A stretch of 64,000 bases of DNA. It comes from Geminicoccus sp035556675. Its GTDB lineage: Bacteria > Pseudomonadota > Alphaproteobacteria > Geminicoccales > Geminicoccaceae. The DNA is taken from assembly GCF_035556675.1 (NCBI RefSeq), contig NZ_DATMFZ010000166.1:21449-85448 (forward strand), read 5' to 3'. The position numbers and the translations under genes were made by a program. The notes below the pieces were generated by a model. The model worked only from the letters and a program-made list of their open reading frames with translations, was not told where the DNA came from and made no database searches. Shown piece after piece: positions 44,121 through 53,557 of this stretch (within the stretch, counting starts at the first letter, position 1; the number at the start of each line of letters is the position of its first letter).

Positions 44121-45272
44121 TCAGGCGCTGCCCGTTTCATTCACCCAGACCCGGAAACGGGCGCCGTCCTTCGGCCGGTCCGTTTCCAGTGTTCCGTCGA
44201 GCTGCTGGACCAGCGAGCGGACCAGCCGCAGGCCAAGCCCGCGCGATCTTGCCGGATCGAAGCCTTCCGGCAGGCCAGGGCCGTTGTCGGAGATGGCGAG
44301 CCGGAGCCCGCCGTCCTCCTGCCGGCAGTCGAGGCGGATTCTGGTGCGCTGGCCGGGGCGGCAGGCGTGCTTCAGTGCGTTGGTCAGCAGCTCGACCGCG
44401 ATCAGGCCGAGCCGGGCCGCCTGGTCGGTCGGCAGGACGACGCGGTCGGCCTCGAGCGTGAAGGTCACCTGCTCGGGCTGGCTGAGTGAGGCGATCACGT
44501 CGTCGCACAGCCCGGCCAGGTAGTCGTCGAACGCCACGCTCGCGATGTCGGCGCTTCGGTAGAGCTGCTCGTGGATGCGGGCGATGCTCATCAGCCTGGC
44601 CGAGGCCGCGGCGAGCATCGCCTTGGCTTCGGCCGAGCAGGCACTGCGTTCCTGCATGCCGAGCAGGCCGGCCACCAGGGCCAGGCTGTTCTTCACCCGG
44701 TGGTCGATCTCGCGCAGCAGCAGATCCTTCTGCTCGATCAACGCCTCCCGCTCGACCCGTGCGTGCTCCTTGTCGATCGCGACGCCCAGCGTGTTGGCCA
44801 GCGCCTGCAGGAAGTTGATGTCGTGCGGGCTGAACGTGCCGGGATCGCGGCTGTCGGCCTCGAGCACGCCGAAGGCCGCGCCTTCGCCGCGGATGATCAC
44901 GTTGATCGCGCGCCGCACGCCATGTTCGGCCATGAGCTCCGGCGTGCGGAACCGCTGCTCTTCCGCCAGATGATTGGAGATCACCGGCATGCAGGTCTTG
45001 AAGGCGTAGCCGGCCGGCGAGGCGAGATCGCCGCCGATCCTGGCGTTGCCCACCACGCCCGGGCGCCAGCCGATCCCCTCGCGCAGGAGGAAGGCATTCT
45101 CGTCGGGGAGCCATTGCAAGACCTTGGCAAAGCACGTGCCGAGGCCATCGGCCGCGATCCGGACCGCTTCCGCCAGAATCGCGCCAAGGTCCTGGTTCTT
45201 CAGAGCGTAGCGGCCGAACTCGGCGATGAGCGCCTGCTGTGCCAGGCGCTGCTCGAACTCCGACACCTGCAT
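44121..45272 (-). CDS. GAF-domain histidine kinase of the HisKA_2 type
   Basis: Soluble signalling kinase of 383 residues with no membrane segment. A GAF domain (about residues 15-170) is followed by the HisKA_2 box LLREIDHRVKNSLAL with phosphoacceptor His191, and an ATPase domain with ELLTNALKHA, SDNGPGLP and GLGLRLV. Such kinases often serve the general-stress PhyR-NepR-EcfG system or light/redox responses. No response regulator or anti-sigma gene is adjacent, so the partner is elsewhere. ATG 45272 was chosen because the upstream frame is not conserved-looking. Ligand unknown; one Cys (in GLGTCFAK) sits in the GAF domain. Confidence 0.87.
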   Translation of the reverse strand: MQVSEFEQRLAQQALIAEFGRYALKNQDLGAILAEAVRIAADGLGTCFAKVLQWLPDENAFLLREGIGWRPGVVGNARIGGDLASPAGYAFKTCMPVISNHLAEEQRFRTPELMAEHGVRRAINVIIRGEGAAFGVLEADSRDPGTFSPHDINFLQALANTLGVAIDKEHARVEREALIEQKDLLLREIDHRVKNSLALVAGLLGMQERSACSAEAKAMLAAASARLMSIARIHEQLYRSADIASVAFDDYLAGLCDDVIASLSQPEQVTFTLEADRVVLPTDQAARLGLIAVELLTNALKHACRPGQRTRIRLDCRQEDGGLRLAISDNGPGLPEGFDPARSRGLGLRLVRSLVQQLDGTLETDRPKDGARFRVWVNETGSA

Positions 45273-45309
45273 CGGCCGGTGCTCCGCAGAAGGATCCGGT
45301 TGGAAGGAC

Positions 45310-45996
45310 CTAGACGGATGCGCGCAGGTCGGCGGTGATCGTCCCGGTCGCTGCGACCTGGGCCTCGTGGCCAGGTTCCCGCCAGGGCTCGGCCAGGGCC
45401 TCTTCGGCCCATGCGCGCATCGCCGGGAGTTCCAGCAGGTGCGCCGGATAGCTCGCGGCCGCACCGGTGAACCGGAGCCCATAGGTCTGGGCGCGGAACG
45501 CGACCGGCGCGAAGAAGGCGTCCACGGCGGTGAAGGCGGCACCCGCCAGGAACGGGCCACCGAAGCGGTGGATGCCCTCGTTCCACAGCTCGTCGAGCCG
45601 GGCGAGATCACGTTCCAGTTCTGGCGGACGCTGGGCCAGCTCGACGCGATGGCCGACGCTCATCGGGCAACGGCTGCGCAGCTCGGCAAAGCCGGCATGC
45701 ATCTCCGCGGCAGCAGAGCGTGCCCAGGCACGTGCCTTTGCCTCGCCCGGCCAGATGCCCTCATGGCGCTCGGCCAAGTACTCGACGATGGCCAGCGATT
45801 CCCACACCGTCAGGTCGCCATCGCGCAAGGCGGGAACCTGGCCGGTGGGCGAGAAGGCGCGGAAGGCCGGCCAGTTGGAGCCGGGGCCGAACTCGACCTG
45901 GCGCTCCTCGAACTCGATGCCGAGCCCGCGCATCAGCACCCAGGGGCGCAGCGACCAGGACGAGAAGTTCTTGTTGGCGATCCACAACTCGTACAT
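45310..45996 (-). CDS. Glutathione S-transferase family protein
   Basis: Probable glutathione transferase of 228 residues. The N-domain has YELWIANKNFSSWSLRPW with a catalytic Ser in SSWS, SPTGQVPALRDGD and WESLAIVEYLAER for glutathione binding; the C-domain has FLAGAAFTAVDAFFAPVA. ATG 45996 was preferred to one four codons upstream. It lies 37 nt after dnaJ and 37 nt before the histidine-kinase gene on the same strand, so it may belong to a chaperone-stress transcript. Substrate unknown. Confidence 0.9.
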   Translation of the reverse strand: MYELWIANKNFSSWSLRPWVLMRGLGIEFEERQVEFGPGSNWPAFRAFSPTGQVPALRDGDLTVWESLAIVEYLAERHEGIWPGEAKARAWARSAAAEMHAGFAELRSRCPMSVGHRVELAQRPPELERDLARLDELWNEGIHRFGGPFLAGAAFTAVDAFFAPVAFRAQTYGLRFTGAAASYPAHLLELPAMRAWAEEALAEPWREPGHEAQVAATGTITADLRASV

Positions 45997-46032
45997 GCCG
46001 GCCTCCACTCAGCCCGCTAGATCCGATCGCGT

Positions 46033-47172
46033 TCAGTCGCGCAGCCCGTTCCAGAAGTCCTTGACCCGCTGGAAGAAGCCCTCGCTCTCGGGATGATGGC
46101 CACCGTCCTGCCCGTCCTCGGACACGCCGGCCCGGTCGAACTCCTGCAGGAGCTCGATCTGGCGCTTGGTCAGGTTGACCGGGGTCTCGACGAACAGCTC
46201 GACATGCATGTCGCCGCGGCCATGGCCCTGCAGCTCGGTCATGCCCTTGCCGCGCAGCCGGATCTGCCGGCCGGACTGGGTGCCGGCCGGGATGGTGACC
46301 GCCAGGCGCTTGCCCTCGATGGAGGGCACCTCGATCTGGCCGCCAAGGGCGGCCGTGTACATCGGGATCGGCACCCGGCAGTGGATGTTCATGCCGTCGC
46401 GCTGGAAGAAGCGGTGCGGCGCCACATGGAGGAAGATGTAGAGGTCGCCCGCCGGCGCACCCCGCATGCCGGCCTCGCCATTGCCCGACAGGCGGATCTT
46501 CATGCCGTCGTCGACGCCGGCCGGGATGGTGACCGCCAGGGTCTTCTCCTGGCGCACCGCACCCTTGCCGCCGCAGGTCTTGCAGGGGTTGGGGATGATC
46601 CGGCCACTGCCCTGGCAGGTCATGCAGGTCTGCTCGACCGAGAAGAAGCCCTGCGCCCGGCGGATCCGGCCATTGCCCCGGCAGGTGGGGCAGGTGGCGG
46701 GCTGGGTGCCGGGCTCGGCGCCGGAGCCCTTGCAGGCCTCGCAGGCGACCGAGGTCGGCACCCGGATCTGCGCCTTCTTGCCGGTGAAGGCCTCCTCCAG
46801 CTCGATCGTCAGGTCATAGCGCAGGTCGGCACCCCGGCCGCTCGAGCGCCGCCCGCCCATCATTTCGCCGAACAGGTCGTCGAACACGTCGGAGAAGGAG
46901 GAATAGTCGAAGCCTGGCCCACCGCGGCCGCCGCCGCCCATGCCCTGCTGGAAGGCGGCGTGGCCCATCTGGTCGTAGGCCGCGCGCTTCTGCTCGTCCT
47001 TCAGGACCTCGTAGGCCTCGTTGATTTCCTTGAACTTGGCCTCGGCCTTGACGTCGCCGTTGTTGCTGTCGGGATGGTACTGCTTGGCCAGCTTGCGAAA
47101 GGCGCTCTTGATCTGGTCTGGCGACGCGCCCTTCTGGAGCCCCAGGACTTCATAATAATCGCGCTTGGCCAT
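46033..47172 (-). CDS. dnaJ: Chaperone DnaJ
   Basis: Hsp40 co-chaperone that stimulates DnaK and binds unfolded clients. The 379-residue protein has a J domain (KRDYYEVLG to about 70, with HPD in QYHPDSN), a Gly/Phe-rich region (about 76-95), and four zinc-finger repeats: CEACKGSG, CPTCRGNG, CMTCQGSG and CKTCGGKG. ATG 47172 gives MAKRDYYEVLG. It is 95 nt downstream of dnaK, the standard dnaK-dnaJ arrangement. Confidence 0.98.
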   Translation of the reverse strand: MAKRDYYEVLGLQKGASPDQIKSAFRKLAKQYHPDSNNGDVKAEAKFKEINEAYEVLKDEQKRAAYDQMGHAAFQQGMGGGGRGGPGFDYSSFSDVFDDLFGEMMGGRRSSGRGADLRYDLTIELEEAFTGKKAQIRVPTSVACEACKGSGAEPGTQPATCPTCRGNGRIRRAQGFFSVEQTCMTCQGSGRIIPNPCKTCGGKGAVRQEKTLAVTIPAGVDDGMKIRLSGNGEAGMRGAPAGDLYIFLHVAPHRFFQRDGMNIHCRVPIPMYTAALGGQIEVPSIEGKRLAVTIPAGTQSGRQIRLRGKGMTELQGHGRGDMHVELFVETPVNLTKRQIELLQEFDRAGVSEDGQDGGHHPESEGFFQRVKDFWNGLRD

Positions 47173-47267
47173 CTGCTCGCTCGTCGATCCCGGCAATGCT
47201 CATCACGGCGACGGCGCCGGGCTACCTGCCCGACGCCGCCACGTCAGTTTCTGCTAAACCCGAAGGG

Positions 47268-49196
47268 TCACGCGGACCGCTTCTTGCTGTCGTCGACTTC
47301 CTCGAACTCGGCGTCGACGACACCTTCCTCGGCGGGACGGGCATCGGCACCGCCGCTAGGACCACTACCGGCATCGCTGCCACCCTGGCCCTGGCTGGCC
47401 TTGTACATGGCCTCGCCCAGCTTCATGGCCGCCTGCTGCAAGGTCTCGGTTTTGGCCTTGAGCAGGTCGGGGTCCTCGCTTTCCAGCGAGCCCTTCAGGT
47501 CGGCCAGCGCCGTCTCGATCGCCTGGCGGTCGCCGGCCTCCAGATGCTCGCCATAGTCCTTCAGCGACTTCTCGGTCTGGTAGACCACGCTGTCGGCCTG
47601 GTTCTTCGCCTCGATCACCGCCTTGCGCTTCTTGTCCTCCTCGGCGTTCTCCGCCGCTTCCCGGACCATCCGCTCGATCTCGTCCTGGCTGAGGCCGCCG
47701 GACGCCTGGATGCGGATCTGCTGCTCCTTGTTGGTGGCCTTGTCCTTCGCCGAGACGTTCACGATGCCGTTCGCGTCGATGTCGAAGGTCACCTCGATCT
47801 GCGGCATGCCGCGCGGGGCCGGCGGGATGCCCACCAGGTCGAACTGGCCCAGCAGCTTGTTCTGCGCCGCCAGTTCGCGCTCACCCTGGAAGACCCGGAT
47901 GGTGACCGCGTTCTGGTTGTCCTCGGCGGTGGAGAACACCTGGGACTTCTTGGTCGGGATGGTCGTGTTGCGGTCGATGATCCGGGTGAACACGCCACCC
48001 AGCGTCTCGATGCCCAGCGACAGCGGGGTCACGTCGAGGAGCAGCACGTCCTTCACGTCGCCGGACAAGACGCCGCCCTGGATCGCCGCACCCACGGCCA
48101 CGACCTCGTCGGGGTTGACCGACTTGTTCGGCTCCTTGCCGAAGAACTGGCGGACCTTCTCGATGACCTTGGGCATGCGGGTCTGACCGCCGACCAGGAT
48201 CACCTCCTCGATCTGGTTCGCCGACAGACCGGCATCCTTGAGCGCCTTCTTGCAGGGCTCGATGGTGCGCTCGATCAGGTCGTCCACCAGCATCTCGAGC
48301 TTGGAGCGCGAGATCTTGATGGTCAGGTGCTTGGGGCCCGACGCATCGGCCGTGATGAACGGCAGGTTCACCTCGGTCTGCTGCGCGGTCGACAGCTCGA
48401 TCTTGGCCTTCTCGGCCGCTTCCTTCAGGCGCTGCAGGGCCAGCTTGTCCTTCCGGAGATCGATGCCGTTCTCCTTCTTGAACTCGTCGGCCAGGTAGTC
48501 GATCACCCGGAGGTCGAAGTCCTCACCGCCCAGGAAGGTGTCGCCGTTGGTGGACTTCACCTCGAACACGCCGTCGCCGATCTCCAGGACCGACACGTCG
48601 AACGTGCCGCCGCCCAGGTCATAGACCGCGATCGTCTGGTTCTTGCCCTTGTCCAGGCCGTAGGCCAGCGCCGCGGCGGTCGGCTCGTTGATGATGCGCA
48701 GGACTTCCAGGCCCGCGATCTTGCCCGCGTCCTTGGTGGCCTGGCGCTGGCTGTCGTTGAAATAGGCAGGGACCGTGATCACCGCCTTGTCGACGGTGGT
48801 GCCGAGATGGCGCTCGGCGGTCTGCTTCATCTTCTTCAGAATCTCGGCGGAAACCTGCGCCGGCGCCATCTTCCTGCCACGGGTTTCGACCCAGGCGTCG
48901 CCATTGTCGGCGCGTGCAATCTTATAGGGCACCATCCCGACGTCCTTCTGGACAATCGGGTCATCGAAGCGGCGGCCGATCAGGCGCTTGACGGCAAAAA
49001 CCGTGTTGGTGGGATTAGTGACGGCCTGACGCTTGGCCGACATTCCTACCAGGATCTCGTCGTCCTCGGTATAGGCCACCATGGACGGCGTCGTGCGCAT
49101 GCCTTCTTCGTTCTCGATCACCCGCGCGTTCTTGCCTTCCATGATGGCAACGCAGCTGTTGGTGGTCCCGAGATCGATACCGATGATTTTGCTCAT
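47268..49196 (-). CDS. dnaK: Chaperone DnaK (Hsp70)
   Basis: Main ATP-driven folding chaperone, 642 residues. The ATPase domain shows IGIDLGTTNSCVA, VPAYFNDSQRQAT, IINEPTAAALAYG and DLGGGTFD; the interdomain linker is DVLLLDVTPLSLG; the substrate-binding domain and a C-terminal acidic tail with GVVDAEFEEV follow. ATG 49196 has GAGGAAGG upstream. A sigma-70-like promoter is about 105 nt upstream. I see no CIRCE element, so control is probably by a heat-shock sigma factor. Confidence 0.98.
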   Translation of the reverse strand: MSKIIGIDLGTTNSCVAIMEGKNARVIENEEGMRTTPSMVAYTEDDEILVGMSAKRQAVTNPTNTVFAVKRLIGRRFDDPIVQKDVGMVPYKIARADNGDAWVETRGRKMAPAQVSAEILKKMKQTAERHLGTTVDKAVITVPAYFNDSQRQATKDAGKIAGLEVLRIINEPTAAALAYGLDKGKNQTIAVYDLGGGTFDVSVLEIGDGVFEVKSTNGDTFLGGEDFDLRVIDYLADEFKKENGIDLRKDKLALQRLKEAAEKAKIELSTAQQTEVNLPFITADASGPKHLTIKISRSKLEMLVDDLIERTIEPCKKALKDAGLSANQIEEVILVGGQTRMPKVIEKVRQFFGKEPNKSVNPDEVVAVGAAIQGGVLSGDVKDVLLLDVTPLSLGIETLGGVFTRIIDRNTTIPTKKSQVFSTAEDNQNAVTIRVFQGERELAAQNKLLGQFDLVGIPPAPRGMPQIEVTFDIDANGIVNVSAKDKATNKEQQIRIQASGGLSQDEIERMVREAAENAEEDKKRKAVIEAKNQADSVVYQTEKSLKDYGEHLEAGDRQAIETALADLKGSLESEDPDLLKAKTETLQQAAMKLGEAMYKASQGQGGSDAGSGPSGGADARPAEEGVVDAEFEEVDDSKKRSA

Positions 49197-49484
49197 ACCT
49201 TCCTCTCGCGCATCAGGCGAAGAGACTTCGCATAGGATGTTTCGAACGCGCCCGGCACGAGGTGAGCGGGCATTGGGCAGCAGGACGCTCGACTGGCCAG
49301 CATATAAGTAAGCGGTATCGGCACCGCAACCGACCTGCCAGCCATCGGATCCGGCCTTTTTCGCCTCTACGTTCCCGTTGAACGGCCCCGTCGGTGCCGG
49401 TGTGCCCCAAGGGCCACCATCCTGTGTTCGGTCGCTGGCCCTTGGGCCCGCCCGGCGGTAGGTTGCCGGCCGCAGAAGGGGCGG
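49197..49484. other. 288-nt divergent intergenic region, dnaK / FAD dehydrogenase
   Basis: Separates the dnaK start (minus) from the dehydrogenase start (plus). It holds the dnaK promoter at 49301-49329. The plus-strand gene's promoter is not obvious. I see no inverted repeat of the CIRCE type. Confidence 0.5.
49301..49329 (-). promoter_or_regulatory. Promoter-like element for dnaK
   Basis: On the minus strand TTGCGG (49329-49324) and TATATG (49306-49301) are separated by exactly 17 nt, a good housekeeping-type -35/-10 pair. It would give a leader of about 95-100 nt before the dnaK ATG. I did not find a convincing heat-shock sigma-32 consensus, though one could overlap. Confidence 0.5.
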
Positions 49485-50909
49485 ATGCCCGGCGTCGACG
49501 TGGTCGTGGGAGTGGAGATGGTGACGAGGAGCCCGAACGCAATGCTGGTGATCGAGGCGTTGCGCGCCCGGTTTGGCGACCGGCTCTCCACCAACAAGGA
49601 CATACTGGCGCGACATGGGCTCAGCGAGGGGCATCACCTGGGCGTGCCGCCGGATGCGGTGTTCTTTGCCCAGTCCACGGACGAAGTCGCCGAGGCCGTG
49701 ACCCTGTGCGCGGAGCACAAGGTGCCGGTGATCGCGTTCGGCACGGGCACGGCGCTGGAGGGCAATCTAGCAGCCCTCAAGGGCGGGATCTGCATCGACC
49801 TGTCCGGCATGAACCAGGTGCTGGAGGTCCATGCCGAAGACCTGGACGTGCTGGTCCAGGCCGGCGTCACCCGCAAGCAGCTCAACACCCATCTGCGTGA
49901 TACCGGCCTGTTCTTCCCGATCGACCCCGGTGCCGACGCCTCGCTGGGCGGCATGGCCGCCACCCGGGCGTCCGGTACCAACGCGGTCCGCTACGGCACG
50001 ATGAAGGAGAACGTGCTGGGCCTGACCGTGGTGCTGCCGGACGGGCAGGTGATTAGGACCGGCGGGCGGGCCAAGAAGTCCTCGGCCGGCTACGATCTGA
50101 CCCGGCTCTACGTAGGCTCGGAAGGCACGCTCGGCATCATCACCGAACTGCGCCTCAAGCTCTACGGCATCCCGGAATCGATCACGGCCGCGGTCTGCAG
50201 CTTCCCCTCGGTCGAGGCCGCGGCCGAGGCGGTGATCATGACCATCCAGTCCGGCATTCCGGTGGCGCGCATCGAGCTGATGAGTGCGGCGCAGCTGGAG
50301 GCGGTGGTCCGCTACAATAAGCTGGAAGGCTTCGAGCTCGCCCCGCATCTCTTCTACGAGTTCCACGGCACCACGGCCGGGGCGCAGGAGCAGGCCGAGC
50401 TCGCCCAGGCGATCGCTGCGGAGTGCGGCGGCGGCGACTTCCGCTGGGCGGCCAGCCTGGAGGAGCGCAACCGGCTGTGGGCGGCGCGCCACGACGTGTA
50501 CCACGCGACCTGCGCGATCCGGCCGGGCGTGAAGGTCTGGTCGACCGATGTGTGCGTGCCGATCAGCCAGCTCGCCGGGCTGATCGAGGCGACCCGGATC
50601 GACCTCGAATCGCAGGGGCTCCTGCCGCTGATCGTGGGCCATGCCGGCGACGGCAACTTCCATCTGGGCCTGCTCTATGACGAGGAGGGCTCGGAGGAAT
50701 ATCTGCGCTGCAAGGCGGTGAACGACCGGCTGGTCGATCGGGCGCTGGCCATGGGCGGCACCTGCACCGGCGAGCACGGCGTCGGCATGGGCAAGATCGA
50801 GAAGGTCGAGAAGGAGCACGGACCGGCGGTCGAGGTGATGCGCAAGATCAAGCGGGCCCTTGATCCGGACAACATCATGAACCCGGGCAAGGTGCTGCGG
50901 ATGGAGTAA
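49485..50909 (+). CDS. FAD-linked 2-hydroxyacid dehydrogenase (D-lactate dehydrogenase / GlcD type)
   Basis: Flavoprotein of the vanillyl-alcohol-oxidase superfamily, up to 474 residues. The FAD-binding half has VPVIAFGTGTALEG and the diphosphate-binding DPGADASLGGMAATRASG; the C-terminal FAD-oxidase domain ends with VGHAGDGNFHLGLL, GTCTGEHGVGMGK and PDNIMNPGK, matching D-lactate or glycolate dehydrogenases. The start is uncertain: 49485, 49518 and 49542 are all ATG, the last having GAGGAG upstream. No glcE/glcF partners follow, which favours a single-subunit D-lactate-type enzyme. It is 56 nt upstream of panB. Confidence 0.88.
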   Translation: MPGVDVVVGVEMVTRSPNAMLVIEALRARFGDRLSTNKDILARHGLSEGHHLGVPPDAVFFAQSTDEVAEAVTLCAEHKVPVIAFGTGTALEGNLAALKGGICIDLSGMNQVLEVHAEDLDVLVQAGVTRKQLNTHLRDTGLFFPIDPGADASLGGMAATRASGTNAVRYGTMKENVLGLTVVLPDGQVIRTGGRAKKSSAGYDLTRLYVGSEGTLGIITELRLKLYGIPESITAAVCSFPSVEAAAEAVIMTIQSGIPVARIELMSAAQLEAVVRYNKLEGFELAPHLFYEFHGTTAGAQEQAELAQAIAAECGGGDFRWAASLEERNRLWAARHDVYHATCAIRPGVKVWSTDVCVPISQLAGLIEATRIDLESQGLLPLIVGHAGDGNFHLGLLYDEEGSEEYLRCKAVNDRLVDRALAMGGTCTGEHGVGMGKIEKVEKEHGPAVEVMRKIKRALDPDNIMNPGKVLRME

Positions 50910-50965
50910 TCTCCACCGCACCTGGTCCATCCGCCTTTCTAGGGCCCGAACAGAAGCAGCCAACG

Positions 50966-51793
50966 ATGAGCGTCAGCAACAAGACGAAGCGGATCACCGC
51001 GCGGCAGATCCAGCAATGGTCGGGCGACCAGCCGATCGTGGCGCTGACTGCCTATACGACGCCGATGGCGCGGGCGCTGGATCCCCATTGCGACCTGCTG
51101 CTGGTCGGCGATTCGCTGGGCATGGTCGTCTACGGCATGAAGACGACCTTGGGCGTCAGCGTCGAGATGATGATCCGGCATGGCCAGGCGGTGATGCGCG
51201 GCAGCGAGCGCGCCTGCGTGGTGGTGGACCTGCCGTTCGGCAGCTACGGGGAAAGCCCCGCCCAGGCGTACCGCACCGCGGCCAGGGTGATGGCCGAGAC
51301 CGACGCGTCGGCCGTCAAGCTGGAGGGCGGGGTCGAGATGGCGCCGACCGTGGCGTTCCTGGTCGAGCGGGGCATCCCGGTGCTGGGCCATGTCGGCCTG
51401 AAGCCGCAGCAGGTCCATGGCCATGGCGGCTTCCGCACGGTGGGGCGGGGCGAGGAGGCGGCCAGGGTCGAGGCGGATGCCGTGGCGATCGCCGAGGCCG
51501 GCGCCTTCGCGGTCGTGATCGAGGGCACGCTCGAGCCGGTGGCCCGGGCGATCACGGCGCGGCTGGCCGTGCCGACCATCGGCATCGGCGCCTCGCCGGC
51601 CTGTGACGGGCAGATCCTGGTGAGCGAGGACGTGCTGGGCCTGTTCGCCGACTTCACGCCGCGCTTTGTCAGGCGCTATGCCATGCTCGGCCAGGCGATC
51701 GACCAGGCGGCGGCCGCCTATGCGGCCGACGTGCGCGCGCGCAGGTTCCCGGCGGCCGAGCATTGCGTCGGCATGCCGGCCTCGGACGGCTGA
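50966..51793 (+). CDS. panB: 3-Methyl-2-oxobutanoate hydroxymethyltransferase
   Basis: First committed step to pantothenate (and CoA): adds a hydroxymethyl group to 2-oxoisovalerate. The 275-residue protein shows IVALTAYTTPMARALD, the metal site LLVGDSLGMVVYG, GHVGLKPQ and TIGIGASPACDGQILV with the catalytic Glu in VIEGT. It is followed 4 nt later by panC. Confidence 0.97.
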   Translation: MSVSNKTKRITARQIQQWSGDQPIVALTAYTTPMARALDPHCDLLLVGDSLGMVVYGMKTTLGVSVEMMIRHGQAVMRGSERACVVVDLPFGSYGESPAQAYRTAARVMAETDASAVKLEGGVEMAPTVAFLVERGIPVLGHVGLKPQQVHGHGGFRTVGRGEEAARVEADAVAIAEAGAFAVVIEGTLEPVARAITARLAVPTIGIGASPACDGQILVSEDVLGLFADFTPRFVRRYAMLGQAIDQAAAAYAADVRARRFPAAEHCVGMPASDG

Positions 51794-51797
51794 CCCC

Positions 51798-52649
51798 ATG
51801 CGGGTCGTCCATGATCTCGCGGAACTGCGGCAGGCGGTGCGTGAGCTGCGCGGCAGCGGCGGCCGGCTCGGCCTGGTGCCGACCATGGGCGCCCTGCACC
51901 AGGGCCATCTGGCGCTGGTGGCGGCCGCCCGGACTTCCTGCCAGGGCGTGGTGGCGTCGATCTTCGTCAATCCGCTCCAGTTCGGCCCCGGCGAGGATCT
52001 GGCGCTCTATCCGCGCGACCAGGCCGGCGACCTCGCCAAGCTCGAATCCGCCGGGTGCGACCTGGTGTGGATGCCGGACGTCTCGGTCATGTACCCGCCG
52101 GGCGGTGCTACCAGAATCGAGGTGGCCGGGCCGGCGGAAGGCTTCGAGGGCAGGGCGCGGCCCGGGCACTTCCGGGGCGTGGCCACGGTGTGCGCGAAAT
52201 TGTTCCACCAGACCGGGGCGGACCTCGCCGTGTTCGGCGAGAAGGACTGGCAGCAGCTCCAGGTGATCCGGCGCATGGTGCTGGACCTGGACCTGCCGAT
52301 CACGATCCAGGGTCATCCCACGGTGCGCGAGCCGGACGGGCTGGCCTGCTCGTCGCGCAACCTGCGCCTGACCGCGGAGGAACGGGCGCGGGCTCGCCAT
52401 CTGCCGGACACGCTCCTGTCGGTGGTGGGGCGGCTCGCTGCGGGGGAGCCTGCCGGCCTGGTGCTGGCCCAGGCGCTGGCGAGCCTGCAGGCGGCCGGCT
52501 TCGCGCCGGACTATCTGGCCCTGGTCGAGCCCGCCAGCCTACAGCCCTGGCCCGACGGGCAGGGCGGTGAGGCGCGGCTGCTGGCAGCGGCGAGGCTCGG
52601 CAGCGTGCGCCTGCTCGACAACATGGCGGTGCGGATAGCTGGCGGCTGA
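51798..52649 (+). CDS. panC: Pantothenate synthetase
   Basis: ATP-dependent condensation of pantoate with beta-alanine. The 283-residue protein shows VPTMGALHQGHLALV with the HxGH motif of class I nucleotidyltransferases, SIFVNPLQFGPGEDL, VFGEKDWQQL and the KMSKS-like equivalent SSRNLRLT. The frame is open upstream; ATG 51798 gives the standard opening and lies 4 nt after panB. Its stop is 2 nt from the stop of the convergent deacetylase-like gene. Confidence 0.97.
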   Translation: MRVVHDLAELRQAVRELRGSGGRLGLVPTMGALHQGHLALVAAARTSCQGVVASIFVNPLQFGPGEDLALYPRDQAGDLAKLESAGCDLVWMPDVSVMYPPGGATRIEVAGPAEGFEGRARPGHFRGVATVCAKLFHQTGADLAVFGEKDWQQLQVIRRMVLDLDLPITIQGHPTVREPDGLACSSRNLRLTAEERARARHLPDTLLSVVGRLAAGEPAGLVLAQALASLQAAGFAPDYLALVEPASLQPWPDGQGGEARLLAAARLGSVRLLDNMAVRIAGG

Positions 52650-52651
52650 AT

Positions 52652-53557
52652 TCAGCCGAACAGCTCCCGCGCGGCCACATGGAGCAGGGCGTGGCGGGCG
52701 ACCAGCCGGTCCAGGTCCTGGTCGTAGCCGCCGCCCATCACGCCCGCGAGCGGGATCGCCCGCTGCCGGCAATGATGGAGCACCAGGCGCTCGCGGGCGA
52801 GCAGGCCCTGGTCGGTGAGCGCCAGGCGGCCCAGCCGGTCGTCGACATGCGGGTCGACCCCGGCATTGTAGAACACCAGGTCCGGGCGGTGCCGGTCCAG
52901 CACCGTCGGGACCAGTTGCTCCAGCAGGGCCAGGTAGGCTGCGTCGCCCGTGTCCGGGTCGAGCGCCAGGTCGAGGCTGCTCTGCTGCTTGCGGGCCGGA
53001 TAGTTGGCCCGGCAATGCACCGACAGAGTGAACATGTCCGGATCGCCGGCCAGGACATCGGCGGTGCCGTCGCCCTGGTGCACGTCCAGGTCGATCACCA
53101 TGACCCTGCGGACGGCGCCCTCGTCGTGCAGCACCCGGGCTGCCACCGCCACATCGTTGAACACGCAAAAACCCGCGCCGCCGGCATGGTGGGCATGGTG
53201 GCTGCCGCCCGCGGTGTTGGCGGCAAATCCGTCCTCCAGCGCCAGCCGCGCCGCCAGCAGCGTGCCGCCGGTGGCAGCTCGCGCCCGGCGGGCCAGCGGT
53301 GCGTCGACGGTGAAGCCCAGCCGCCGCTCGTCGGCGGCCGCGACGTTGGCGCTCAGCACCGCATCGACCCAGTCAGGCGTGTGCGCGCGCAGGAGCCAGC
53401 TGCGCTCGGCCAAGCGTGGCGCCACCAGCCGGTCGGCCAGCCAGGGATCGTCCAGGGCCAGCCGCTGTGACATTCGTACATATTTCGGCATGGGGAACCG
53501 GTGCCCGGCCGGGACCGCCACCGAATAGTCCGGATGAGCAACGATCTTGTAGGTCAA
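52652..53557 (-). CDS. Histone-deacetylase-superfamily amidohydrolase
   Basis: Zinc amidohydrolase of 301 residues, likely acting on acetylated polyamines or other small acetylamides. The catalytic region is intact: GGSHHAHHAGGAGFCVFND (paired His), DLDVHQGDGT (metal Asp/His) and the late GGGYD. Bacterial members of this length are usually class IV HDAC-like. The apparent start is TTG 53557; no good ribosome site is seen, and a start about 13 codons later is possible. It is tail-to-tail with panC and divergent from the polysaccharide operon. Confidence 0.88.
   Translation of the reverse strand: MTYKIVAHPDYSVAVPAGHRFPMPKYVRMSQRLALDDPWLADRLVAPRLAERSWLLRAHTPDWVDAVLSANVAAADERRLGFTVDAPLARRARAATGGTLLAARLALEDGFAANTAGGSHHAHHAGGAGFCVFNDVAVAARVLHDEGAVRRVMVIDLDVHQGDGTADVLAGDPDMFTLSVHCRANYPARKQQSSLDLALDPDTGDAAYLALLEQLVPTVLDRHRPDLVFYNAGVDPHVDDRLGRLALTDQGLLARERLVLHHCRQRAIPLAGVMGGGYDQDLDRLVARHALLHVAARELFG

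Noticed and set aside
47196..49235. Long plus-strand open frame opposite dnaK
   Set aside because: It mirrors dnaK codon structure, is extremely rich in Leu/Asp/His/Gln, and has no ribosome site or domain.
49197..49300. CIRCE element before dnaK
   Set aside because: No TTAGCACTC-N9-GAGTGCTAA-like inverted repeat found.
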